A stretch of DNA of 64,000 nucleotides from Bact-19 sp038319215 (GTDB taxonomy: Bacteria; Bacteroidota; Bacteroidia; Bacteroidales; ML635J-15): assembly GCA_038319215.1 (NCBI GenBank), contig JBBQCZ010000004.1, positions 1-64,000 of the forward strand, given 5' to 3'. Below the pieces are notes generated by a model. The model made no database searches. It was not told the DNA's origin and saw only the letters and a list, made by a program, of their open reading frames with translations. Made by a program: the position numbers and the translations under genes. Positions 43,662 through 52,515 of this stretch are shown here, one piece after another. How positions within the stretch are numbered: the stretch's first letter is position 1; every line of letters starts with the position of its first letter.

Positions 43662-43865
43662 ACCTTAAATCCGCAAACTGTTTACTATTACATGTCTGAA
43701 CTTCATGCCACCTGTGGCAATGTGCCACAGTTAGCGGCGCCGAACTGCTCGACGTTCCGCTCCTAACCGTAACAAAGGCTACGCTTACGGTGCTCATGTC
43801 TGCGCTTACCCCATCTGCCATGTATTTCAGCCCTTCACTACGCAAACAGCTTGTGGATTTAAGGT
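43662..43865. mobile_element. MITE-like element, copy 2
   Basis: A second 204-bp copy in the same orientation as the one at 34438, differing at five positions. Its ends are ACCTTAAATCCGCAA and TTGTGGATTTAAGGT, and it is flanked by the 3-base direct repeat AAT (43659-43661 and 43866-43868), the first of which contains the last two bases of the tonB stop codon. It has no transposase. It sits between the second tonB-like gene and the terminator shared with the EamA gene, so it is probably transcribed as 3' UTR. Confidence 0.85.
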
Positions 43866-43879
43866 AATTAAAAAAAGTT

Positions 43880-43909
43880 AAAAAACTCCGTTGACAGCGG
43901 AGTTTTTTT
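43880..43909. terminator. Bidirectional terminator after tonB pair and EamA gene
   Basis: AAAAAACTCCG (43880-43890) and CGGAGTTTTTTT (43898-43909) around a 7-base loop give a GC core with A on one side and T on the other, serving both converging genes. Confidence 0.88.
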
Positions 43910-43911
43910 GT

Positions 43912-44826
43912 TTAAAGAAAAAATAGTGCTACGCCAGTTACAGAAACTATCGCCCCAATTATTTCGAGAAAACTTACTTTTTCTTTGTTTATTATCATAG
44001 AAGGGAAAATAATAATAACAGGTGCAAGTGATGTTAAGGTAGCAGCTATTCCAGTAGTTGTGTATTTTAGTGCAATAAGAGAAAATGAAACGCCTAAAAA
44101 AGGCCCAACTAAAGAACCAAGCGTAACGGCTTTCATGGCTCCAACGTTTTTTAACCCCAAAAAAGTTTTCTTCCACAAACCGGCAAAACTAATTATGAAA
44201 ATATAGCCTACCACTCCTGCAATTATTCTAATCTGACTTGCCGCAAAAGGATCGTAATCTCCCATCCCTTTTTTGCTTAAAACTAAGCCGCCAGCTTGAC
44301 CAGCAGCACCACCAAGAGCTAGTAGTAAACCCACAAAAGTAATAGATAATTTTCCTCTTTTTTCGGGGATATCAACATTGGTTCTCTTTTTACGCTTTAT
44401 CATTACCATTGCAATACCAGAAACAGTAACCGTCATTGCAAAAATTTGCTTTCCAGTCATAGTTTCGCCAAGTATTAACCAACCAAGTATTGCAGCAATT
44501 GGTGGAACAAGAGACATTACTAACATCGAAATTCGAGCGCCAATGGTAACAAATGCCTGAAATAGCATTATATCTCCAATAACAAACCCCACTAAACCCG
44601 AAATTAACAACCAAAACCAAGTTTCTCTACTTGCATCGAAAGGTAATAATTGTCCTCTAACAATAACAGTGTATAAGCTTATAAATAAAAATGCAATAGT
44701 CATGCGAATAAGATTCATTGGGACAGTCCCAATTTTCTTTCCTGCCGATTCATAAGATAACGCACTGATAGTCCAACAGAATGAGGTAATCAATGCAAAT
44801 ATTTCTCCCTGATATGTCGCAAACAT
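43912..44826 (-). CDS. EamA/DMT-family transporter
   Basis: A 304-residue inner-membrane protein with ten predicted membrane segments in two EamA repeats (about residues 5-140 and 168-302); the second repeat carries SLVGPFLGVSFSLIALKYTTTGIAATL. Family members export amino acids, nucleosides or other metabolites; the substrate cannot be read from the sequence. It stands alone, convergent with the tonB pair. Confidence 0.85.
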   Translation of the reverse strand: MFATYQGEIFALITSFCWTISALSYESAGKKIGTVPMNLIRMTIAFLFISLYTVIVRGQLLPFDASRETWFWLLISGLVGFVIGDIMLFQAFVTIGARISMLVMSLVPPIAAILGWLILGETMTGKQIFAMTVTVSGIAMVMIKRKKRTNVDIPEKRGKLSITFVGLLLALGGAAGQAGGLVLSKKGMGDYDPFAASQIRIIAGVVGYIFIISFAGLWKKTFLGLKNVGAMKAVTLGSLVGPFLGVSFSLIALKYTTTGIAATLTSLAPVIIIFPSMIINKEKVSFLEIIGAIVSVTGVALFFL

Positions 44827-44977
44827 AAGGTAAAATTAAGTTTGCAAATATAATCTAATTCAAAATTAAAATCCGTTGTTGAGTTATATTCTACTAAAAT
44901 AATTTTTAGCAAAATCTAGATAAAAATAAGTTGAATGCGCAAAGCTCTGTATTGCTAATAAATACAAGATTTTTGTT

Positions 44978-44985
44978 TATTTTTG
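44978..44985 (+). promoter_or_regulatory. -7 box very close to the rlmN start
   Basis: TATTTTTG ends only four bases before the ATG at 44990. If this box is used, the transcript would have almost no leader. Confidence 0.5.
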
Positions 44986-44989
44986 CAGA

Positions 44990-46033
44990 ATGATAAGTGG
45001 TAAAGAAAATATCAGGAATTTGAATATCGAAGAGATTGGTGATTTTTTAATTTCTCTTGACGAAAAGAAATTTAGAGCAGGGCAAATTTTTGAATGGTTA
45101 TGGAAAAAAGGAGCTTCCAATTTTGAACAAATGACAAATATTTCTTCAGAGCTAAGAGAAAAACTTAATACGAACTTCTTTATTGATGAAATAAATATCT
45201 CATTTCAAGTTACAGGAAAAGATAAAACGACAAAAGTATTATTTCAATCTATTGATAATCTTAACTTTGAGGGAGTCTTAATTCCTGGCAAAGAAAGAGT
45301 AACTGCCTGTATTTCGACACAAGTAGGCTGTCCATTAAACTGTAGTTTTTGTGCAACTGGAAAGTTGGGTTTTAAAAGAAATTTGAGCTCTGGTGAAATA
45401 TTCGATCAGGTTTTTCAGTTAAATAAGTTAAGTGATAAGATTTTTGGAAGGAATTTATCAAATATCGTAATTATGGGAATGGGCGAGCCATTATTGAATT
45501 ACAATAACACGATGACTGCAATTAATAATATTTGCTCATCAAGAGGTATGGGAATGTCTCCACAAAGAATTACTCTTTCCACAGCAGGGATTTCTCCAGA
45601 AATAAAAAAAATGGCGGACCAAGACATTAAAATAAATCTTTCAATATCATTACATACAGCAGATAACGAAAAACGTTCGCGGTTAATGCCAGTAAATAAC
45701 AAGTATGATTTGAATTCACTAAAAGAAGCTCTTAAATATTATTATAGTAAAACAGGAAAAAGGGTAACATACGAATATCTATTGTTGGGTGGAGTAAATG
45801 ATTCAATCGCCGACGCATCAGTATTAGTGGAATTTACAAAGATTTCGCCTTGTAAAATAAACTTAATAGAATATAATCCACACGACGATGACAGCTTTTC
45901 TAGCCCAGCAAAAGAAAAAACGGAACAATTTATGAGGTTTATAGAGAGTAAAAATCTAGTTGTAACCCTTAGAAAATCGAAGGGACAGGATATAAATGCA
46001 GCCTGTGGGCAATTAGCAAATAAAAAACAATAA
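44990..46033 (+). CDS. rlmN: 23S rRNA (A2503-C2)/tRNA (A37-C2) methyltransferase
   Basis: Radical SAM methyl synthase that makes 2-methyladenosine in 23S rRNA and some tRNAs. The 347-residue protein has the cluster motif CPLNCSFCATG, GEIFDQVFQLN, the VIMGMGEPLLNY motif and the late DINAACGQL with the acceptor cysteine. The N-terminal part before LNIEEIGDFL is short. The start codon is almost at the expected transcription start (see the -7 box at 44978), so leaderless translation or another promoter must be considered. Confidence 0.94.
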   Translation: MISGKENIRNLNIEEIGDFLISLDEKKFRAGQIFEWLWKKGASNFEQMTNISSELREKLNTNFFIDEINISFQVTGKDKTTKVLFQSIDNLNFEGVLIPGKERVTACISTQVGCPLNCSFCATGKLGFKRNLSSGEIFDQVFQLNKLSDKIFGRNLSNIVIMGMGEPLLNYNNTMTAINNICSSRGMGMSPQRITLSTAGISPEIKKMADQDIKINLSISLHTADNEKRSRLMPVNNKYDLNSLKEALKYYYSKTGKRVTYEYLLLGGVNDSIADASVLVEFTKISPCKINLIEYNPHDDDSFSSPAKEKTEQFMRFIESKNLVVTLRKSKGQDINAACGQLANKKQ

Positions 46034-46090
46034 TTTTATTATTTAAATAAAAATATCTATATTAGCACACTATTAGAAAACTAACAATTT

Positions 46091-47647
46091 ATGAAAAGAT
46101 TATTACCATTGATTTTTGCTGCAATAATTTGCACAGGGATTGTAAACGCACAATCTTCAACTAGTTTTGGGTTCGACAAGGAATTAGTACTTGCCGATTT
46201 AAACGAGTATGTAAGATTTATCGGAGCAGATTCTGACGGGTTTTATGCCTTAAGAATTAACGAGAAAGATGATCTTTATCTTGATTTCTTTAACGGAAAC
46301 TCAATGAACAGGGAATCTACAAACCAATTAATCCTTCCAATGATGGGTGGAATTAAATCCGACTATGTAGAAATGTTTTACCTAGATGGTAAACTTGTTC
46401 TTTTTACTGAAGTTGTAAACAATACAATTAAAGAAAAATCACTTTATATTCAGCAAGTAAACAAAACTGGCCAGATAATGGGTGAACCAACAATAATTGG
46501 TAAATTAACAAATCAAAATATTAGTGTTGATTTTAGTGTTGAGCGCACGCCAAATCAACAAAATGTATTTGTTTATTACAATCGTCCGTTCCAAACTTAT
46601 AATGAAGAACCATTCTTTTTCAAAGTTTATGATGCTGACATGAAAGAGGTTTACAATAACACAGTTAAACTTCCTCTGGTTGGTGAAGCTTTTGAAATTG
46701 AAAAAACTATCATTGCAAATAGCGGGAATGTTTATATGTTAGCTAGAGTGAGCCCAGATCCTCGTCAGCTTAAAAGAATGAAAACTATTATTTATGATTA
46801 TAAACTTTTAATGTTTGATGCGGCTCAGGGTACCGTTTCTAATGTTGAAATCAAAGGTAAAAAATTCATTCTTGTTGATGCCATAATGGGTGTTGATGCT
46901 GATGAAAATGTTGACATTTATGGTTTTATGGTTCGCAAAGGAAAAACTGATTATGAAGGCGTTTTTCACCAGAAATACAATCCTAAAACAAAAGCATTTA
47001 TCACTGGAGATTCTAAAAAAGCAGACTATGTATTCTCTAAAACTGAAATTCCTGAATTTCGCTCAGAAAGACTCACAAAGTTTTACGAAGATATGTATAA
47101 CTATAAGTTGTTGGATGTACTTTATCTCTCAAATGGTGGTTCTGTCGTTGTTGCCGAACATCAAAACTATTGGATGGATTCTATTATTGTTCCTGGCTCA
47201 AAGGAAATTATTTACAATGATTACTATAGATTTAACGATGTTTTAGTAGCATATTGTAGTCCTGAAAATAATATGGAATGGATGACAAGAATTCCAAAAT
47301 CACAATATAGTTACAACGATCTTGGTAAGTATTCTTCTGTTGCATCTTTTGCAGTTGGTGAAAAAGTATTTTTATTTTACAATGATAATGCGAAAAACAT
47401 TAAACTTTTGCAAGCATCAAATATGAATGGTGTTGATTATAAAGAGATAGTAGCTCCTGACAGAAAAGGTGTTGCTGTTGCTGTTTCAATCTTTTCTGAT
47501 GGTAAAGTTCATGGAGAGCCAATGTTTAACAAAAAGAATAAAAAATATAGAATTGCTCCTGAGTTTTTCAAAGAGTACAATCAAAGACTCTTCCTTTATA
47601 CTCAAAGTGCATCAAAGGTTAAATTCGCTGTTTTTACTGGTAGATAA
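46091..47647 (+). CDS. Exported protein of unknown function
   Basis: A 518-residue protein with a signal peptide ending near residue 20 (ICTGIVNAQ). No membrane helices follow. The body is rich in short beta strands and aromatic residues, such as FVYYNRPFQTYNEEPFFFKVYD and LLDVLYLSNGGSVVVAEHQNYW, which would fit a beta-propeller-like fold, but I recognise no family. There is no type A sorting domain at the end (KVKFAVFTGR). It stands alone with a terminator behind it. Confidence 0.75.
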   Translation: MKRLLPLIFAAIICTGIVNAQSSTSFGFDKELVLADLNEYVRFIGADSDGFYALRINEKDDLYLDFFNGNSMNRESTNQLILPMMGGIKSDYVEMFYLDGKLVLFTEVVNNTIKEKSLYIQQVNKTGQIMGEPTIIGKLTNQNISVDFSVERTPNQQNVFVYYNRPFQTYNEEPFFFKVYDADMKEVYNNTVKLPLVGEAFEIEKTIIANSGNVYMLARVSPDPRQLKRMKTIIYDYKLLMFDAAQGTVSNVEIKGKKFILVDAIMGVDADENVDIYGFMVRKGKTDYEGVFHQKYNPKTKAFITGDSKKADYVFSKTEIPEFRSERLTKFYEDMYNYKLLDVLYLSNGGSVVVAEHQNYWMDSIIVPGSKEIIYNDYYRFNDVLVAYCSPENNMEWMTRIPKSQYSYNDLGKYSSVASFAVGEKVFLFYNDNAKNIKLLQASNMNGVDYKEIVAPDRKGVAVAVSIFSDGKVHGEPMFNKKNKKYRIAPEFFKEYNQRLFLYTQSASKVKFAVFTGR

Positions 47648-47669
47648 TATTAAATATTAAGCTAAAAAG

Positions 47670-47702
47670 AGAGCCGATTAAAAAATAATCGGCTCTTTTT
47701 TT
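47670..47702. terminator. Terminator between the exported protein gene and ald
   Basis: AGAGCCGATT (47670-47679) pairs with AATCGGCTCT (47687-47696) and is followed by seven T; A residues on the left also suit the opposite direction, toward which ald ends. Confidence 0.88.
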
Positions 47703-48918
47703 ACATTGCTGCAAGCAATAAATCTAAGTCTTTAGAAAAAATGCCATGAATTATTCCGATATGTTCATCGGTTAAAATGCCATTGTAAATATAAACCCCT
47801 TTTCTTACTCCAGGTGTTGCTTTAAGATATTGAATCATACTGCCGGCAGATTGTATTTTTAATAATTCGGCAGCTAGAACATTACTAATTGCATAAGAGG
47901 CTGTTCGCGCCACACGAGAAGCAATATTTGGCACACAATAATGAATAACTCCATGTTTCGTGTAAACTGGGTTTTTATGAGTAGTGGGTTTTCCTGTTTC
48001 AAATATTCCACCTTGATCAATACTAATATCTACGATTACAGAATTTTTTTTCATTTGCATTACCATTTCTTCGGTAATTATAATATTCGGACGTTTATTA
48101 TAAATGCGTAATGCTCCGATTACAACATCAGCAGTCTTGATAGCTGACAAAAGAACTTTTGAATGAATGGTGCTTGTAAAAACAGATGTGCCAAGGTGTT
48201 GTTGTAAACTATCAAGTTTAGAAATAGAATTGTCAAATATCTTTACCATAGCACCCATTGAATGGGCGGTTTGTGCAGCATAAGTTCCCGCTGTGCCGGC
48301 GCCAATTATAACAACTTCGGTAGGAGAAACTCCTGTTATTCCTCCAAACATTTCACCTTTTCCTTTATGTATATTACTTAGATACTCAGATGCAATTAAC
48401 ACAGAGGAACGCCCCGCAATTTCGCTCATCGATTTTACAATCGGATTTATTCCATTAGGATTTTGCATTGTATCAAAAGCCAATGCCGTAATCCGTTTTT
48501 GCATTAACTTAACAAAATATTCCTTTTCTTGGCAATTTGAATGTAACGATGTTATTACAAGTTGATTACCTCTTAATAAGTCTATTTCTTCGACCGTAAG
48601 AGGGAATATTTTTAGTATTACATCACAACTAAAAATTTCTGCAACGTCTGTAGTTATATTAGCCCCATAATCTGCAAATTGATGATCGTAGAAATTTGAG
48701 CCACGACCGGCACCTTCCTGAATAATGACTTCAAATCCTTCATTAACTAAATGCTCAACAGCTAAAGGAGCTAGCGGAATGCGATGTTCTACTCCACTAC
48801 AGTCGGCAGGAATACCAATTTTAAATGATTTTTTCTCTGTAATTACCTCAAGCATTTCTTCTTGAGGCATAAGAATAGAACCATGAATAAACGCGCCTGA
48901 ATTTTGAGATGAGCCCAT
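47701..48918 (-). CDS. ald: Alanine dehydrogenase
   Basis: A 405-residue protein of the alanine dehydrogenase/PNT family, interconverting alanine and pyruvate plus ammonia with NAD. The N-terminal substrate domain shows KIGIPADCSGVEHRIPL and QEGAGRGSNFYD. The NAD-binding loop is VVIIGAGTAGTYAAQ (about residues 206-220), and VDISIDQGG is conserved. The N-terminal 30 residues exceed the classical B. subtilis form, as in other Bacteroidetes. The exact substrate (alanine or a related amino acid) is assigned by family only. It stands alone. Confidence 0.87.
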   Translation of the reverse strand: MGSSQNSGAFIHGSILMPQEEMLEVITEKKSFKIGIPADCSGVEHRIPLAPLAVEHLVNEGFEVIIQEGAGRGSNFYDHQFADYGANITTDVAEIFSCDVILKIFPLTVEEIDLLRGNQLVITSLHSNCQEKEYFVKLMQKRITALAFDTMQNPNGINPIVKSMSEIAGRSSVLIASEYLSNIHKGKGEMFGGITGVSPTEVVIIGAGTAGTYAAQTAHSMGAMVKIFDNSISKLDSLQQHLGTSVFTSTIHSKVLLSAIKTADVVIGALRIYNKRPNIIITEEMVMQMKKNSVIVDISIDQGGIFETGKPTTHKNPVYTKHGVIHYCVPNIASRVARTASYAISNVLAAELLKIQSAGSMIQYLKATPGVRKGVYIYNGILTDEHIGIIHGIFSKDLDLLLAAM

Positions 48919-48977
48919 AATAATTTTTATTTATAAAGATACTGCTTTTTTAATTTGGTTTAAATAATTTGAAATAG

Positions 48978-51131
48978 TTAATTTAATTCAAGATGTGAAA
49001 GTTCAAAATCAATTTGTTTTTTCTGAAGATTTACACCAATAATTTTAACGTTTACAACAGCGCCCAATTGATAACACTTCTTAGTATCGGTTCCAGAAAT
49101 ACAATAATCTTCGGCGTTATAAACATAAAAATCATCGTTTAAGGTCCTCATGTGCACAAGTCCTTCGCACGCATTGTCTTTTAATTGAACAAAGAAACCC
49201 CACTCTGTAACTCCAGATATAACGCCTTCGAAAACTTGTCCAACTTTATCTTGCATAAACTCAACTTGTTTATACTTAATTGAAGCCCTTTCGGCTAAAC
49301 TTGCTTGCTGTTCCATAAATGAGCAGTGTTTTGTCTTAATTTCAAGTCCATCTGTATCCGGGTTTTTTTTGCGGAGATAGTCAAAAAGCAGTCTGTGAAC
49401 CAAAATATCAGGATAACGGCGGATTGGAGATGTAAAATGCGTATAGTGGTCGAAAGCAAGGCCATAGTGCCCAATGTTTTTGGTTGTATAAATAGCTTTT
49501 GACATAGCTCTAACCGCAAGATTCTCAATAATATTTTGTTCAGGTTTTCCATTCACTTCCTTCACAATATTATTCATAGATTTTGCTAATGCGAGATTGT
49601 TCGACATATCTATCGAATATCCAAATCTTTCGATAAAACCAGAAAAGCTCGCAAGTTTTTCCATATTTGGCTCGGCATGAACTCTGTAAACCATGTCTTT
49701 TGGTGGTTTTATCTTACCAAAAATTTCTGCTGCCTTCCTATTTGCAAGTAGCATAAACTCTTCTATCAAATTATTTGATTCGCCAGATTCTTTAAAATAA
49801 ACTCCAGTAGGAACGCCATCCTCATTTAGGTTGAACTTTACTTCAAAATGCTCGAAGTTGAATGCCCCAGTTTTAAATCTTTCACCTCTTAGTAATTTTG
49901 CAAGACTATTTAGCGTTTTAAGCTCTTCGTTAAAATCTCCAACGCCAGTATCGAGTATGTTTTGTGCCTCCTCATAAGAGAATCTACGATTCGATTTGAT
50001 AATAGTTTTCACAATTCTATATTCAATCACTTCAGCTTTTTCGTTTATCTCGAAAACCACTGAGAAGCAAAGTTTCTCTTCATTTGGTCTTAGAGAGCAT
50101 AGGAAATTTGACAATCGTTCGGGTAGCATTGGAACAACCCTATCTACTAGGTAAACCGATGTTGCCCTTTCAAATGCTTCTTTATCTAAATCGCTACCTT
50201 CGGGAATGTAGTTAGAAACATCTGCAATATGAACCCCGATAATAAAATTTCCGTTGGGTGTCTTTTCAAATGACAAGGCATCGTCGAAATCTTTTGCATC
50301 TACGGGATCAATAGTAAAAGTAGAAATTTCTCTAAAATCCTCTCTAGTTTCATAATCGTATTGGGTAATTTTATCGCTAATTTTTTCTGCTGCGTGTTCT
50401 ATTTCTTCTGTAAATTTATATGGTAACCCAAATTCGGCAAGAATTGCATGCATTTCCACATCATTATCTCCTGGCATTCCTAAAACTTCGACAACAATAC
50501 CTGTTGGATTTTTACTCTTCTTATGCCATTCAATTATATCGACAATCACTTTCTCGCCATCTTTAGCTCCATTAAGGTTATCGCCTGGAATAAAAATATC
50601 GTAAACCATTTTAATATTGTCCGCTATAAGAAAAGCATAAGAGCCAGATCTTTCTATCGTTCCAACAAACCGTAAACTTGCTCTTTTAATTATTTCAACA
50701 ACTTCTCCTTCAACACGGCTCCCTTTACGACGAGCATAAAGGCTTACTTTTACAGTATCTCCATGCATTGCTGAATTGAGATTGGTGAATGGAATAAAAA
50801 TATCGTCACTTATATCATCACTTACGATAAAAGCATTTCCGGTTTTATTCATATCAACCTGACCAACAACATAGCCGGTTTTGGATTTGAGTTTGTACTT
50901 ACCTTTTGAGGTTTCTTTAAGACTACCTGCTAGTACTAGTTCGTCAAGCACTTTTACTACTAGAGCTCGATCATTGCTTTCAGTTACATAAAGCATTGAT
51001 GAAACCTGTTTGTAATTTAGCTCTTTTTGAGGACTAGCAGAAAAAATACTTAATATTCCTGAAGTAATTGTTTTTTTGTTAAACACTTTTGCTTCAACAC
51101 CTTGCTTCTTATTCCTATTTGCGTTTTTCAT
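48978..51131 (-). CDS. rnr: Ribonuclease R
   Basis: A 3'-5' exoribonuclease able to go through structured RNA. The 717-residue protein has a basic N-terminus, two cold-shock/OB domains (about residues 60-240), the RNB catalytic domain with DPVDAKDFDDALS (magnesium-binding aspartates), and a C-terminal S1 domain (about 625-710, GQVFEGVISGVTEWGFFVQL). The frame extends to 51242, but that part is Phe/Asn-rich and not conserved; MKNANRNK at 51131 is the likely start. Confidence 0.95.
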   Translation of the reverse strand: MKNANRNKKQGVEAKVFNKKTITSGILSIFSASPQKELNYKQVSSMLYVTESNDRALVVKVLDELVLAGSLKETSKGKYKLKSKTGYVVGQVDMNKTGNAFIVSDDISDDIFIPFTNLNSAMHGDTVKVSLYARRKGSRVEGEVVEIIKRASLRFVGTIERSGSYAFLIADNIKMVYDIFIPGDNLNGAKDGEKVIVDIIEWHKKSKNPTGIVVEVLGMPGDNDVEMHAILAEFGLPYKFTEEIEHAAEKISDKITQYDYETREDFREISTFTIDPVDAKDFDDALSFEKTPNGNFIIGVHIADVSNYIPEGSDLDKEAFERATSVYLVDRVVPMLPERLSNFLCSLRPNEEKLCFSVVFEINEKAEVIEYRIVKTIIKSNRRFSYEEAQNILDTGVGDFNEELKTLNSLAKLLRGERFKTGAFNFEHFEVKFNLNEDGVPTGVYFKESGESNNLIEEFMLLANRKAAEIFGKIKPPKDMVYRVHAEPNMEKLASFSGFIERFGYSIDMSNNLALAKSMNNIVKEVNGKPEQNIIENLAVRAMSKAIYTTKNIGHYGLAFDHYTHFTSPIRRYPDILVHRLLFDYLRKKNPDTDGLEIKTKHCSFMEQQASLAERASIKYKQVEFMQDKVGQVFEGVISGVTEWGFFVQLKDNACEGLVHMRTLNDDFYVYNAEDYCISGTDTKKCYQLGAVVNVKIIGVNLQKKQIDFELSHLELN

Positions 51132-51259
51132 TTTGGCACTAAGTTTGTAAAACTGAAACTGATTAAAATTATTCTTTGAAAAAAAAGATGAATTTAAGAA
51201 AAAAAACGTATTTTTAACAAAAAATTTAAAATTAGTAACCAAATTTAAAAATTATTGCC

Positions 51260-51838
51260 ATGAAGACAATTACATTATCCAAAAGCATCTTGATTATCGC
51301 GGTTTTAGCATCAGCAGTTACTTTTACTTCTTGCAAAAACAAAGGCGTTATTAAACCTGAAAAAAACGCAAGAGAAGTTATTATTCCTTGTAAAGACGAA
51401 GGTCGTTCAGATAAGAACTTCTTTAGAGCTGACGCACAGGCTACTTCTCAAGACATGAGTCTTTCAAGAGAAAAAGCATTAACAGCATCAAAACAGAGAT
51501 TAGCTGGTTTAATTAACACCAAAATCAAATCTGTTACTGATCGTTATGTAAATGAAACTGAAGTAGGAACAAACTCTGATTTCGAACAAAAATTCGAGAA
51601 CTTAACCAGAGAAGTCGTTAACCAAACTTTAGTTGACATTGCAATCGTTTGCGAAAAAAACTTCCAAGAAGCAACTGGTAAGTACACAACTTACATCGCA
51701 ATTGAAGTTGATAAAGAAGCTATGTTGAATGGAATTAGCAACGGAATCAGCAAAGATCAAAAGTTAAGAGTTGATTATGACAAAATGAAATTCGAGCAGA
51801 TTTTCAACGAAGAAATGGAAAAACTTTCTAACGAGTAA
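51260..51838 (+). CDS. Putative lipoprotein (LPP20-like)
   Basis: A 192-residue protein with a lipoprotein signal: a basic start, a hydrophobic stretch and the lipobox VTFTSC (Cys25). The body (SREKALTASKQRLAGLINTKIKSVTDRY, then TLVDIAIVCEKNF and YTTYIAIEVDKE) resembles the LPP20/FlgO-like fold of small envelope lipoproteins. The function is unknown. It diverges from rnr and has its own terminator. Confidence 0.78.
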   Translation: MKTITLSKSILIIAVLASAVTFTSCKNKGVIKPEKNAREVIIPCKDEGRSDKNFFRADAQATSQDMSLSREKALTASKQRLAGLINTKIKSVTDRYVNETEVGTNSDFEQKFENLTREVVNQTLVDIAIVCEKNFQEATGKYTTYIAIEVDKEAMLNGISNGISKDQKLRVDYDKMKFEQIFNEEMEKLSNE

Positions 51839-51860
51839 GAAGCGCTCCAGAAAATATCAA

Positions 51861-51891
51861 AAAAAAGAGGTCTTGTAGGCCTCTTTTTTTT
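51861..51891. terminator. Terminator between the lipoprotein gene and rnhB
   Basis: The stem AAAAAAGAGG / CCTCTTTTTT around a 9-base loop has T-tracts in both directions; it lies between two converging genes. Confidence 0.85.
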
Positions 51892-51918
51892 GCATTATAC
51901 AATTTGAAAATACACTAG

Positions 51919-52515
51919 CTAGAATAATTTCAATTGTGTATCTATAAGTCGGTAACTAAGTCTGTGGTATTTAGTTATTCCAATTTGTGCTATTGCCTCT
52001 CTATGTGTTTTTGTTGGATATGCTTTATTTTTATCCCATCCATAACCTGGGAATTCATTATGCAGCTTAAGCATAAAATCATCGCGGTATGTTTTTGCTA
52101 GTACAGATGCTGCTGCAATTGACAGATAAATTGAATCGCCTTTTATTATACATTTATGAGGAATATTAAGGTATGGTTTAAATCGGTTTCCATCAATAAG
52201 TAAAAGGTTTGGCGTAGTTTTTAATTTTGCTACTGCTTTATGCATTGCGGCAAACGATGCATTTAAGATATTTATTTCATCAATTTCTTTATTGTCGAGG
52301 CTTGCAACTGCCCAAGCAATTGCTTCTGCTTCAATTTCTGGTCTTAACTTATCGCGTAGTTTCTCGCTTAGCTGTTTGGAATCGTTAAGTAATTTGTGAT
52401 GATAATCAGGCGGAAGTATTACTGAAGCAGCAAATACCGGTCCTGCCAAGCAACCTCTACCTGCCTCGTCGCATCCAGCTTCTATTTTTCCTTCTTCGCA
52501 AAATGAGAGCAACAT
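51919..52515 (-). CDS. rnhB: Ribonuclease HII
   Basis: Cuts RNA in RNA-DNA hybrids and removes single ribonucleotides from DNA. The 198-residue protein has the catalytic motif GCDEAGRGCLAGPV near the start, LLIDGNRF and the later AAASVLAKTYRDDFM. Its ATG shares one base with the stop of the glycosyltransferase gene (TAATG), so the two are coupled. Confidence 0.96.
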   Translation of the reverse strand: MLLSFCEEGKIEAGCDEAGRGCLAGPVFAASVILPPDYHHKLLNDSKQLSEKLRDKLRPEIEAEAIAWAVASLDNKEIDEINILNASFAAMHKAVAKLKTTPNLLLIDGNRFKPYLNIPHKCIIKGDSIYLSIAAASVLAKTYRDDFMLKLHNEFPGYGWDKNKAYPTKTHREAIAQIGITKYHRLSYRLIDTQLKLF

